DNA of 64,000 nucleotides from Bugulina stolonifera. Its lineage: Eukaryota; Bryozoa; Gymnolaemata; Cheilostomatida; Bugulidae. The stretch is taken from NCBI GenBank assembly GCA_935421135.1, contig OW285195.1, positions 9,082,391 to 9,146,390 on the forward strand. Direction: 5' to 3'. The position numbers and the translations under genes are program-made. Of the stretch, positions 25,701 to 36,014 are shown one piece after another (position 1 is the stretch's first letter; each line of letters opens with the position of its first letter). The notes below the pieces were generated by a model. The model saw only the letters and a list, made by a program, of their open reading frames with translations, was not told the origin of the DNA and ran no database searches.

Positions 25701-27822
25701 CTATATTCTATTTCTCTAATCAAATGAGATCAGCCGATCAGATTGATCTCATAGAAATAGACACGCTGACTAGCCAAATACAAGTAGGAATAACTTCAAG
25801 CAACAAGAAAAAATTGAAAGGTGATGGTAGCTGATAACCCGAGAGAAAAACAATTGTCTGCCTGGTTGACTTTGTTAAGAATTTCAACTGTTATTCTTAT
25901 TGGACTGGGATGTTTGTGTTTGGAGCAGAACATCAGAGGAATTGTCTCCCCAACCATATTGACAACCATCTAAGCTAGTCAAATAGAAAGGAAGGTAAAC
26001 TGAACTAGACCCCTACCTCCACATGATTGATCCTCTGTACTGCTCTGTGTTTGTGTAGCATATCTCTAAAGCTGTCACTACTGTTTGTCACTACAACAAA
26101 CAATACCGTAAAATAATATAGCCTATTGATAAATACATGTACCAGCATACATACTCCATATAGGCACTGATATCAGACATGTACAGGCTAGACAATCCAT
26201 ACAAAGCTGGCAGAAGAAACTTTGAATGATGCAATCAACACTCTAAGAGGGATAAACCCCACTCACCACTGGTTGGCCTTCGATGTGACGGTGCCAAGGA
26301 GCGTTTCTCTGGAGATCTCTTTCGTGGACTTCGAGACCGTCTCTTTCGTTTGACTCTAGTGTCACTTGAACGTCTGCTAGAGCTGATAGCACTAGACCTG
26401 TGGGACAGTTCATATCGACATATAGGCTAGTATTATATATTATATGCACGTGTAAATATAAATATAAGGTTTACTAACTGGAATATGAAGAGTGTGTATT
26501 CAATTCAATGCAAACGATATGCTAGAATAGAACCGAATCCTAATTTTAAACTGGTATGTAGCCCAAGTAGCATCTGCTCAACTTTTCTTCACTTACCGGA
26601 TTGGGGAGGCTGGCTTTCTCAGCTTTGCTGGTCTTACATTAGATATCACACTTTGGCTGGTAGATGTTGGCTCTTCCTCATCAGTTATCTCCCCTTCTTC
26701 TTTCTCATCACTAACAACAACTACTTCTCCAGCTTCAGCTTCCTTCAAATTCTCCCGACAGTTTCTCTCTTTGGTTGCTAATGGTTCATCTGATGGTTTC
26801 ACTTCAATAGGATTTGTCCCCTCCTGTGACTGCTCAATATTTAATATCTGAGTGTTGCCACTGTCAGCTTGGGTGAAAACCACTTCAACATCATCAACAT
26901 TCACTTTGTCCACGTTTATATCGGTGCTACTAACTGTTGCCACAGAAAATTTAGCTTTAGTTGGGTGGGAGACTGTCTCAGTGTTAGCACTAGGCTTAGA
27001 AACTGTTAACTTATTCATAGCATTGCCAATGTTGGTAGTACTAGTACTCGTGCACACGCTTGCAGTGATAATAGTGCTGATAGGTGTATTGGTGTTGGTA
27101 GGTGTATTAGTACAGGTAGATCCGACACGCTTCACTTGATCTGTCTCACTACTCCCAGCAGACTGGTACAGCGGAGACTTCCTCTGAACATATGGAGTCT
27201 GTTCAGAGCATGTATGTGGCACTGTCTCTGGATCAGGTTTCAACTCGTCATATGGAGGTTTGGGTGCTTTGTCATCATGTGTAGCAATCTTAATTGTATT
27301 TGCACCTGTAGGTTGGCCAAGACATGTGGACTCCTTCCCCGCGGATTCCTTGTGAATCACATCATCACATGGGCCTACTGGTTTGATTGGCTTAATGTCA
27401 TCTTGAACACCATATTTAAAATCCAATAGCTGTTGAGGACTGCTTTTAAAGCTTTCATTTTCTTTATCTGAGCAAAAAACAAACCAAGCTTATTTCATCA
27501 GGTCTCACAGAACTCAAAATCCTTCTACACAGCGTTAGTATACATGTATCATGACGCTAGCCTACTAAAATTATTGAAGTAGATGATGGTTTCCAAGAAA
27601 AGAGAATTTTATGGATAATTTCAATTAGAAAAAAAGGAGTTGACAACTGCACAAAATTAAGCAGAGTGAGATGTGTAACTCACTTGCTTTATCTACAGGT
27701 TCGCATTCCGTAAAAGAACCACCCTCTTCCTCACAGTGTATCTCGTCAATGGTTATTAGAGCAGGGTCATTTGCATCAGTGGGGGATGGCATGCAAATTT
27801 CTTCTGACAGGGTAGCTTCCAT
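1781..27822 (-). CDS. ZFC3H1: ZFC3H1 orthologue: zinc finger C3H1 domain protein of the nuclear exosome PAXT pathway, 41 exons
   Basis: In animals ZFC3H1 partners the helicase MTR4 in the PAXT connection, which retains polyadenylated RNAs in the nucleus and hands them to the exosome. Exons, 5' to 3': 27822-27684, 27467-26597, 26397-26267, 26090-26017, 25311-25150, 25030-24220, 20956-20853, 20205-20073, 19767-19663, 18876-18749, 18268-18140, 16600-16235, 15985-15563, 15209-15015, 14715-14485, 14214-14104, 13648-13145, 12702-11986, 11773-11612, 11316-11230, 10803-10729, 10366-10230, 9983-9852, 9615-9536, 9158-9048, 8884-8695, 8347-8234, 8023-7831, 7466-7287, 7042-6919, 6547-6367, 6061-5941, 5399-5209, 4778-4668, 4458-4351, 4008-3855, 3476-3376, 2996-2889, 2688-2649, 2559-2497, 1918-1781. 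All use GT-AG, phases match at every junction, and the sum (8235 nt) is divisible by three. Seen: disordered S/T/P-rich N-terminus; RS-like KRKRRSRSPRKRS; three LRxxALxS motifs (near residues 467, 1144, 1176); a polyproline run; coiled coils near 845-886 and 1503-1537; a CCCH finger at about 1961-1978; HAT/TPR-like helices (LWIKLAYK, YIWLCYG) from about 2103 to the end. At 2744 aa it is longer than the roughly 2000-aa human protein, mainly through low-complexity sequence. Confidence 0.88.
2301..2384. repeat. 42-bp direct duplication in a ZFC3H1 intron
   Basis: Two near-identical 42-bp copies beginning AGTCAGACTGCAGTCAACCA start at 2301 and 2343. They lie in the intron before the last coding exon. 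No function is suggested. Confidence 0.8.
5486..5858 (-). mobile_element. tRNA-derived SINE with a foldback, inside a ZFC3H1 intron
   Basis: Read on the minus strand from about 5858, the head resembles a class II (Ser/Leu-like) tRNA. It has an A box (TGGCCGAGTGG) and a B box (GGTTTGAGTCC), as expected for an internal RNA polymerase III promoter. The body ends near 5486 in GTGTTTGGCACCACGG followed by an ATT-rich tail. Positions 5587-5675 and 5697-5782 are inverted copies of each other (about 88 bp, 21-bp spacer), so part of the head and body is duplicated in reverse. A 5'-truncated relative with the same tail lies at 8382-8476. The acceptor-stem halves pair poorly, so this is not a functional tRNA gene. 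Confidence 0.75.
7613..7845 (-). repeat. 33-bp minisatellite carrying the splice donor of a ZFC3H1 exon
   Basis: About seven tandem 33-bp units, each containing CCAATAGGAAGTGTTGAATA on the plus strand. On the minus strand each unit repeats the exon 3' end TTCCTATTG and the following donor-like GTCAGT or GTTAGT. The first unit is the donor of exon 8023-7831. Because 33 is a multiple of three, the frame stays open through all units and stops shortly after the last. Confidence 0.85.
8382..8476 (-). mobile_element. 5'-truncated SINE fragment related to the 5486-5858 element
   Basis: Shares with the 5486-5858 element the 3' segment spanning AATATCCAGCTCTAGGAGCC through GTGTTTGGCACCACAG, followed by an ATT/AAT tail. 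It lacks the tRNA-like head. Loss of the 5' end with retention of the tail is the usual signature of incomplete reverse transcription. Confidence 0.7.
9536..9983 (-). other. ZFC3H1: Two exons encoding the diagnostic C3H1 zinc finger
   Basis: Exon 9983-9852 and exon 9615-9536 together encode LCKYDLHGTCNDPQCAHQH. This gives C-x7-C-x4-C-x3-H, the spacing of the putative zinc-finger domain (zf-C3H1) that names the family. The junction falls inside the final His codon (CA plus C), which fixes the acceptor at ATTATAG just upstream of 9615 and rules out the CCAG three bases further in. This block, followed by GADVRYYM and LWIKLAYK in the next exons, is the best evidence for orthology. Confidence 0.85.
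14278..14342. repeat. GACT tetranucleotide microsatellite
   Basis: Imperfect run of CTGA/CTGG units in a ZFC3H1 intron, between exons 14715-14485 and 14214-14104. Confidence 0.9.
14815..14968 (+). mobile_element. tRNA-derived SINE in a ZFC3H1 intron
   Basis: Plus-strand A-box-like TAGCCTAGGA at 14835-14844 and consensus B box GGTTCAAATCC at 14858-14868, followed by a non-tRNA body and an AT-rich tail. AAGATCA occurs on both sides (14808-14814 and 14969-14975), a possible short target duplication. The A-B spacing is tight, so I am less sure of this element than of the one at 20477-20765. Confidence 0.55.
17226..17484. repeat. 36-bp minisatellite, about 7 copies
   Basis: Tandem units containing CATTAGAAGAACAACTCCCA in the ZFC3H1 intron between exons 18268-18140 and 16600-16235. 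The unit length is a multiple of three, so both strands show repetitive open frames, but nothing indicates that they are exons. Confidence 0.9.
18980..19626. repeat. 21-bp minisatellite of about 30 copies
   Basis: Tandem array of GTGACCTATATCTACTGT-type units with shorter variants (ATCATCTGTTTA, ATTATCTGCTTA) in a semi-regular order. It fills most of the ZFC3H1 intron between exons 19767-19663 and 18876-18749. The unit length keeps repetitive frames open on the plus strand. Confidence 0.92.
20477..20765 (-). mobile_element. Full-length tRNA-derived SINE with 14-bp target duplication
   Basis: Read on the minus strand it starts GCCGTGGCTTAGGGGTTAGA (A box TGGCTTAGGGG) and has a B box GGCTCAAATCC, then a body of about 220 bp ending in AGTTTATT. 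It is bounded by a perfect 14-bp direct repeat, TGCAATTGCTCTAT, at 20463-20476 and 20766-20779. Length, internal promoter and target duplication together identify a retroposed SINE. It lies in a ZFC3H1 intron in the same orientation as the gene. Confidence 0.88.
20957..24219 (-). other. Largest ZFC3H1 intron, about 3.3 kb
   Basis: No exon candidate with matching phases, no long tandem array and no recognisable transposon terminus was seen between the flanking exons. The sequence is AT-rich with scattered TACATGTA motifs. Confidence 0.5.
24690..24865 (-). repeat. Coding minisatellite in a ZFC3H1 exon (Thr/Ser-rich)
   Basis: Inside exon 25030-24220, roughly 27-bp units encode repeats such as KSSTATTTT and KSSTTTTTT. 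The unit is a multiple of three and the array is in frame. On the opposite strand it reads as a valine-rich frame, which is a shadow. The encoded segment should be disordered and could vary in copy number between individuals. Confidence 0.85.
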
Positions 27823-30382
27823 AATATCTACACAGCTTTAACATTTAACCATCATACAAGAACCCTAAAATCACACCAGAAGTTCATATTAACAAATAGG
27901 AAAACACAGAAGATATTGGAGTAAAATAGAAAGATTTCCAAAATGTCGATACACATTATTATTGTAGCCTAGCAACCAAACTTTCATTGTTTACATTGTT
28001 AATGTTGTAGTCTGTAATTCAAGCCTAAAATATATAATAACTATGACTATCACAAAACGTAAATTAATCTTAAAAGCAATTAAAGGCCTATAGGCTATTT
28101 ATATGAGAAACTAGCCTACTATTACTTTAATACTTTATTGTGAACAACAATTTAATAGCAATATGAATATCAATATGAATACAATATTTTTTTATTCTTA
28201 TTGATATTCAATTAGCCAAGTTTTAAGCATAAATAAGCTATAAATAACCTACAGGCCTAAAACAGTTTACGTTTACGATTAGGCCTAATTTAGTGTTAGT
28301 TGTAGTAAACTAAATGCATGACTATACTTTATTACGCTTACCACTACTACTCCGCAATTAGCTATTTATATAATATTATATTTTATTATTATAATTATTA
28401 AATTATTAGGCCTACTAATTTTATAAATAATAATAATTAGCCTACTAGGCCCAAATATTAATATAGAATAACATAAATTAAATTTATTTAAAATTAAATA
28501 TTAATGTTATTATTATCAATTACAATATGAATATGAATATTATAGTTATTTTAAATTATAATAATATAATAATATAATTTATAATAATTAGTAGGCCTCA
28601 TTATTTTTATAATAATTAATATTAAAAAAATTATTATTGCTTTCTATATTTTTATAATAATATAATAATTATTATTACTATTAATTATATAATATTATAG
28701 TTATAACAACAAACAAGAACAACAATTATATTATTATTATATTTATTATAATAATTATTATAACAAATTGGTAATAAAATATAAATATTTATATTAAATA
28801 TAATAATAATATTTATATTATCAATTATGATTATCATAATTATTAATATAAATGATAATAAAATAATCTTATGTTCACCAGGGGCTATACTATGAAAAAC
28901 AGTAAAACAATTAGTCATTAGATATCATACATAAATACAATGTGCAATGCAATAATTATTGTTGCTAAAGTAGAAAAATAGAAATGGGAATTACATGGCA
29001 TTCAGCAAACAAAAGGAAACTGAACACGATAGTCTAGAATTGACGATCTGCACGCTTATTAGAGCTCATCAATAGTATAATGGTCAACATCTTTTTCTAA
29101 ACACATGCTACGCCTATGACTCGGACTATGAAGTAAAGGAAGCATAACTCCCTTAACTAAGTCAGGCAGTCGTAAGCTAGTATACATTGTACATGATTGC
29201 ACAGTACAGTACAATCATTGTATGCTGCTATTGCCTATTGGTTGAGTTTATGTAATTAGAAGTTGCCTCCCCTCGGGTTTGATGTAGTTGTAATCTTTAT
29301 TTTGATAATTTGATAATGGTGAATCATTGAGGTGGGTCCACTTCCAGTTGGCTTTTTTATAATAATGTAAAATTCCTCATGAGCCAACAGAATAGCCTAT
29401 ATGTATTGACACCAAATAAATGCTGTTGTTGGGTCTATAGCGTGCAGTCCTAATTAGATGTACAATATATAATCACGAAAGAACACATTTGCTGACAGGT
29501 GTATCCATTTCTCCAGTAAAAAAGAAGCAGTTATAAGGTAGACACAGGTACCTGGCTTGCCAAGCTCCATGATGAAAATCAGGGAGATTCAACATTTGGG
29601 TGGGGGGTGTCCACTTGTGGGTGGGGTGAGGTGAGGTGGGGTGGGGTATGGGGGGTATCTATTGTGGGTGGGGTGGGGTACCAAATTTGGAGTTGAAAAT
29701 CGGGGAGTCTCCTGCAGAATCAGGGAGACTTGGCAAGCCTGACAGGTACACACCGTGTACCTGTTTTTACCCTCACTTGCAGAAAATACTAACCTGAAAA
29801 AGTGTAGAATTAATAATTACATACATTGTATATCATGGCATGCGTACACAAAAATAAACGCAGGACTCTCTAAGACTATACATTGTATAGACATGATTCT
29901 AAATATCAACCATGCGTAATATTATGATTGGTAAATAGCACACTCTGCCATCTAAACTATATATTATGATCACATACAGGACACAGGACATGTAAGGCTA
30001 TAGAATAAACAGATAATAGTATTCTAAACTGATTTTATGACTACATTGCACCACTGAACTCCATATTAAATACATGTACACGTAATTCGTATTCCAGTTC
30101 AGAGTTGAAGCAAGGAGTACTTCTCGGTTGAAGTGGTTGAAGTGACAGGACGTGTTGTGTGAAAAGCATACAAAATGTTTTGGTATAAAAAAGTATGTTA
30201 TACAAATACATTTTTATGTATGGAATTCTCTAAGCCACAATGTTATGGTTCAGCAATTACATGTAGTACTCTAGCCAAGTACATTTGTATATCTGCACTC
30301 ATAATAGCCTGAGGCTGGTGTGACTAACTTAGCCTACCTGCCTGCATCAAACTTAGCCTGAAGAATAAAAGAGCTTGTAGAC
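27823..30382. other. Intergenic region between divergent ZFC3H1 and GST copy 1
   Basis: Contains the presumed ZFC3H1 promoter and 5' UTR and the upstream region of GST copy 1. Positions about 28340-28880 are almost pure AT with ATT/AAT runs. Around 29570-29740 is a G-rich patch of GGGGTGGGG-type runs, bracketed by GGCTTGCCAAGC and ACTTGGCAAGCC as a short inverted repeat. I see no gene. Confidence 0.5.
28340..28880. repeat. AT-rich low-complexity tract
   Basis: About 540 bp of nearly pure A/T with imperfect AAT/ATT and palindromic TAATTATTA runs, upstream of both divergent genes. Open frames here are low-complexity artefacts. Confidence 0.8.
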
Positions 30383-30389
30383 TATAAAT
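30383..30389 (+). promoter_or_regulatory. TATA-like box of GST copy 1
   Basis: TATAAAT lies 132 nt before the start codon. GST copies 2 and 3 have TATAAAAG at 142 and 134 nt before theirs, so the shared spacing supports a core promoter element. Confidence 0.5.
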
Positions 30390-30514
30390 TGTGTGAGTAA
30401 CAGCTATAAGCTAAAGCTAAATGGTTGCTATAAATTCAGTGCTTTGAAGGAAAATCAGTCATTCTATTCTTATCTTCCTGCAATCAATCTAGTGAGATAA
30501 CCTGACTTGAAGAG

Positions 30515-33500
30515 ATGGCTCCAACACTAGGATATTGGAAACTACGAGGGGTAAGTCTGGAAACATACTTAGGGCACATTCAGCTACATCGCATTATATT
30601 CATTTAATGGATTATACCAGAGCAATCGGTAATGGAACGCATAATAATAGAAAATGCGATGGCGTTCGGCAATACATGTACTAATACCATGTACATGTAC
30701 ATGTATATGATCTTTCCAAGTAATTTTGTAGTTATGATTTCTAGTAATAGTTTGGTACCTACATATACAAATGTATATTGTGATACATTTCTCCATAAAG
30801 TATTCTTCAGAACCCATGGTCTACACTCTACAGTAACCAGTCACTGGAAAACATATTTTTTCATTCTTCCACTATTATTACCACTAATATAATTACTGCT
30901 AGTCTATTTCTGAAAAGCAGTAGCTATGCAGGTAATATCCAATAACCTAGAGTATATTATTTAACTATACCTACAGCTTGGACATGTCCTCAGAATGGTT
31001 CTACACTACAAGGAGGTGGAGTTCGAAAACAAAATGTATGACAACCCTGATGACTGGTTTGGTAAAGACAAGTGTAACCTGGGTCTACAATGGCCAAATG
31101 TAAGTTTCTTTTGTCATTGTGTGCTGTTTCAGTTAAAATAATACATTGAGCTGCCAATAGCGTGCTAACAACGGCAGCATCTTGAACATTAGTGTATACT
31201 TTATATACGTTATATGCATGTTAATAGGCAGCATTTTGAAACACTGCCAGTAGAGTATTATATTTATTCATTATTACTTCAATAATTTGTTAAAAGATGC
31301 CAAGATAACGAACCACTGTTTAGGTGTAACAGGCATAAAAATTGCTGTTGGGTAAGACTATCTCTAAACTAAACTAAACTTATTTATACATTTTATGTAT
31401 ACATTGCACTATGTAATTCTTTCTTGCAATATATGCATACATTTGAATACGAGGTTTTGTCAGGTGATAGATTATTACAGTCGTCCGTGATGAAAATCTG
31501 TGAAACAACAGAATACTCATCATGATGTAACTTAGCTGTCACCAACCAACATAGTTTCATCATTTTTTCTCATGATCTTTCTGCAGATTCTCAACATATT
31601 CGTAAATGTCTAGCATGTCTAGTAATTAGGCACATATTTTGCTAGTTGCTATAGTAATTAATTTTGTTTACTTGTGCAGAAATCGGCTGAGAGATCATGA
31701 CAAAAAATGATGAAACTATTTTGGTTATGCAGCAATTATATTACATCATGGTGACTATTCTGCTATTCTGAAAATCGGTCATTCTGGATAATTGTAATAT
31801 TGTTTATTATATTCTAATACTCCGCACTGCATCTGGAAGAAATAAGCTGTGTGTAAGCATAATGTAGGCCGATGCTTGAATACTAGAGCACACATCCATC
31901 AAGAAACACACAGTGGATAGGTGTACCGATGCACAAATCATACTATGTTATGTAAATATTATCTACATTGTATGTACACTAAAAGTTGGCCTATATGATA
32001 TACATTATGTATACTTGTGGTGGAAAGTAGCCAGTATGTATCCTGCAAGTATAAACTCCATGGTCATAATATAGTCCATGTTGTATATTAGTAAGTATAT
32101 TGTATTACTATCATTTCATGAACCCAATCTTGCAAATAATGTGATGGGATAGCCACCCAATACAGAACTAGGTAGGCTAGGTAAATGTTATGCAGTCAAA
32201 GATTTTTAGCAAATAGAAGCAGAATATACATGTAGGTTCACTGTCCTATCTACTTCAACATTACAGATGCCATACTACATAGATGGAGATGTTAAACTAA
32301 CAGAGACTAGCGCTATATTGGCTTACCTTGGTAGGAAGCATAACTTGGGTGAGTTTAGCTATAAAATGTACAAATTTAGATTACTGGCTGGGTCGACCTT
32401 TCAGTCATATGTGTTGGATTAGGCCTGCAGTATTAGTTTTTATAGAGAGAGTGTCCACATGAACGTTAAATAATAGTATCAGATAGAGACATGCAAGATC
32501 AGTCATAGAGAGATTATCCATAAGTTGACAGCAATCCTATTTCTAACCGGGATGTCTACCCTGATATAAGATGGCCAGATCTCCTATACAACTGCACTAT
32601 GTGTTAGTTTTATACACTCTGCTTTGTTCGACTGTATTCAAGGTGGCACGACTGAGGAGGCTAAGATGTGTAACGATATGGCATTAAGTGCTGCAACTTT
32701 CCAACGTTTAGCTCTTGCCCGACTGATTTATGGCCCGGCTGAGGACTATGTAAGTATTTGATATTCTGTACTTAGGTAAAATTACACCCTGCAGTACTTA
32801 TTTTACTCAATACAAGTAGTTTTATGTTGTTGAAGTTATTTAAGTTGGTGGATAGTGGAAAGACTTTCTATTCCATCATAACATTTGTTGTAACTAAAGT
32901 GCTTGAAGAGAATTAGGCCTGCTATAGATTCTAGACTGTTCTACATGTATATCGGCCGTTATTTTATTCAGTCCAGTATATACATTGTGCGCATACAAGA
33001 CATGCTGCAATAATTTAAATATTGTGGTGAAACAGCCTGCCTGGATACAACTGTATTCTTGCTCTCATTGTACACTAACATTGACAATAACATTATATCC
33101 ATATCCATTCATGCATGATGCTTTACCTTATGCTGCAATTATACTCATGAGTGTTATCTTACTTATATTCAATCAACTTACATTGAACAAAGATAGTGGA
33201 AGGGAAGATCAGACACTCAATGATAAAACCCTGTCCCACCAAATACGCCCAATTTGGCGGTCCCGACGTTCCGCGATCCACTTCCCGCCTTAAATGTGTT
33301 GAACTTTTAGATGGCTGCTAGACTAGTTTTGCGAAGCAACGGGTTAACTGTTGCGCTCTTTCTAATGATATATCGTTTGTATAAGTAGACTGTCTATTCG
33401 ATGCCGCTGTTAGCAATATTATCTGATTGGCCGGCGGAACACCAATAGCAAGAGTGGATTTGTGTACAAGGTAGCACAACTCTTTGCTTTGTTCGGACCG

Positions 33501-35778
33501 CGTTTGGAGGCGGGGGACGGACAGTTTTTGGCCTGAGTGTCTGATCTTGCCTTCCACTATCTTTGCATTGAATACTGTGTGCCTTTTATTATACCTGTCA
33601 ATCAGACTATTAGAATTACACTTGTATTACAACTTGGTTTTTCCCACATATATTGTTAGCAATTACTTGCCCTTGTCTGATTAGATTAAACAGAGTCTTT
33701 TGCCATTTATATTAAGTAACCTTTGTGGCCGATGCTATGGATTGGACTCATAATTATATATCTTATGTTTCACACTATTGTAAGCGCATTTTGTGCCAAA
33801 GCCGACCCTTTTTGTGGCCGATGTCGGGCGGAACCATCCATGTTGTTGCATCAGTTCCGGAGCCGATACCATGTCGGGCTCTTTTGGCCGGAAATAGATA
33901 TAGTATAGAAGGCAGTGCATTTTCTGTATCAAATCAGTTGTTGATTGCGCTTGAATAAAGCAACATCTCCTAACTCAAACCTATAGAGGCTTACTCTTGT
34001 AGGCGGGTAACTCTACCGGAGGATCCATAGATCCAGTACGGCTCGAGTTCATCCCCATCCTCGTTTAAGCATATTTCTACACTCCTTCTACGACTTAGGT
34101 CGATCCCGGATTCTATATGAATCTAGCGTCGGGCTTAAGATCTTAGAATACCAAATCTTTCATTGCACTCCTCTGGAGTATAAAGTCTACATGACCTACG
34201 TCGGTCCTGAGCTCCAATGAGTCTCGGCATCGGCCTACGTCTGATATAACATACCAATAAGAGCACATATAATAGCTGTTCACTCTTTATGTAATGAGCA
34301 GAAGATTACTTGGTCGGCCTCTACCACCTTCCAAGCCCTTCACATACTTGTAGCCCTTGGCTCCTGTATGTAGCATACTCCAAAAACATTACAATATTTC
34401 ATTCTCTGCATCACCATACTCTATGCTGTTAATGCTGTTAGTATCGCTACAGGGTTGTCTTCTCCTGTCATATATAAAGCACTGACATAATATTATAATA
34501 TAATCCATTTCTATATACATGTAGGAGAAGAATAAAGAACAATTCCTGGTAGATTTGTCTGGCAAATTGGAGCAATTCTCTAAAGTACTGGGAGAGAAAG
34601 AATGGTTTGGAGGTTCCGAGGTTAGTATGACTTGTATAAAGCTACTTGCGACAGTGGGTGAGAGTTAGTAGGTGAAGTTAACATGACAATTGTACAGTGC
34701 TTACATGGGGAGGATCTTACAGACTGCTATAAAATGTGTATTTGTCCTAAATTATATGAGAATGGGAGCTAAGCTTGTTCTCTATACTCTGTTGTGTTTG
34801 CAATCCTACTACTTCAATTTTGGCCACATGGCCACACTAAATAAACGAAACGAGCTCATATCTACGTGCAGATACTTTAGAAAACACATGCTTAACTATG
34901 GAATCACTTGATACACCAAGATTAGTCCTAATCTCTTTAGCTACATGTATAACATAGCATTCAGCCAAACAATCGCTACATATAAAACACCTTAACCATG
35001 TCCTTGCCCATTAGTAGTATTATGTCTCTTTTATCTGCATGATGATTGCTATATATTTCATTCCAGTATATAGCATGAAACTGATAGCAATAAAAGAGAT
35101 AAAACAGTGAGATTCTACCAAATACTTCAATTTTGATGAAGAATAAAGGCTACCTCAGTTACTATTGGTGTTACGTCCTACACCTACCTCCCTTACTATA
35201 ATAGCTGAGTGATTGCATGTACATGTTTGCGTATATTATTTATTCAGAGGGTATATGCTGACTTCTATGTCTATGATGTTCTGGATGTCTTGAACAACTT
35301 CCAACCAGGCTGTGTTGAGAAGTACGACAATCTGAAAGGATTCATGGCCAGGTAAACTTTGCGATCATGCATGAGTGAAATAGCACGTTTTTCAGAACCA
35401 AAGGCTCACTATTGATACCAATATCTTCTACATGTATACATGTCGTGATTCTCGTTGAGACTGTGTAAAAGGTGCATGATAGACACTGTAGCAGTGAATA
35501 GACTGTGGTTGGTAGAGTGAGCTCATTGAATCCTAGAGCCAGTTTAGTGGATGAAAAATGTTAAAAATTTATCTTCAGTAACCTACATTACTATAACTGT
35601 TGTTATCTTCTCTGGTCGAGTATGACTAGATGTCATGTATATGTAATTCTCAAATGTAATTGTTTACAGAATTGAAGCCCTGCCTACCTTGCAGAAGTTC
35701 TTTAATTCAGAGTTGGCCATGAAAAAGGGCCCGTTCACTGGACCACAGGCTCATTGGGGAGGAAAAGTGTTGGCTTGA
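30515..35778 (+). CDS. Mu-class glutathione S-transferase, copy 1
   Basis: Cytosolic enzyme that conjugates glutathione to electrophiles. Exons: 30515-30550, 30977-31099, 32267-32348, 32643-32749, 34525-34620, 35248-35351, 35670-35778; GT-AG throughout, 657 nt in total, 218 aa, normal for the class. The start [12 protein letters not shown] carries the mu-type catalytic Tyr (residue 7). [16 protein letters not shown] and the TETSAI glutathione-binding segment follow, then the alpha-helical domain with [14 protein letters not shown]. It is the most diverged of three tandem copies (for example a Cys in KDKCNLGLQ). The helical-domain N-cap box, usually S/T-x-x-D, reads V-Y-A-D here and in the other copies. 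Intron 4 is enlarged by a MITE and unidentified sequence. Confidence 0.93.
33188..33565. mobile_element. MITE in intron 4 of GST copy 1
   Basis: A 378-bp element with 32-bp terminal inverted repeats (CAAAGATAGTGGAAGG...CCTTCCACTATCTTTG, one mismatch). It is flanked by a perfect 7-bp direct repeat, CATTGAA, at 33181-33187 and 33566-33572. The interior is non-coding and more GC-rich than the surrounding intron. The superfamily is not clear: 7-8 bp duplications fit hAT or P relatives. Confidence 0.82.
33573..34500. other. Intronic segment of unusual composition, unidentified
   Basis: The sequence from about 33720 to 34330 is richer in GC and CG dinucleotides than the neighbouring intron (for example GGCCGATGTCGGGCGG and CGGCCTACGTC). 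It contains no convincing exon and no terminal repeats that I can pair. It may be the decayed remnant of another insertion. Confidence 0.3.
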
Positions 35779-36008
35779 CTAGCTTCTACATGTAGTCAGT
35801 GGTGACCTACGTGTCATAGTACAGCACATTGTCATACCATGGGAGTCATCTTACTATGCTATTATAGTACAGCATATTGCTATATATAACATTGGAGTTA
35901 TTCACAAAGCTTACATACCATTCTAAAAATACCACTATGGTAAGAAAATAATTCATTAGCTGTTTATGTTTGGTAATATTAGAGTGTAGCATGTTTCACT
36001 ACACCAAA

Positions 36009-36014
36009 AATAAA
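36009..36014 (+). terminator. Poly(A) signal of GST copy 1
   Basis: AATAAA 231 nt past the stop codon, the first canonical hexamer downstream. Confidence 0.55.

Noticed and set aside
28685..28918. 77-residue Asn/Ile-rich frame
   Set aside because: Low-complexity AT tract.
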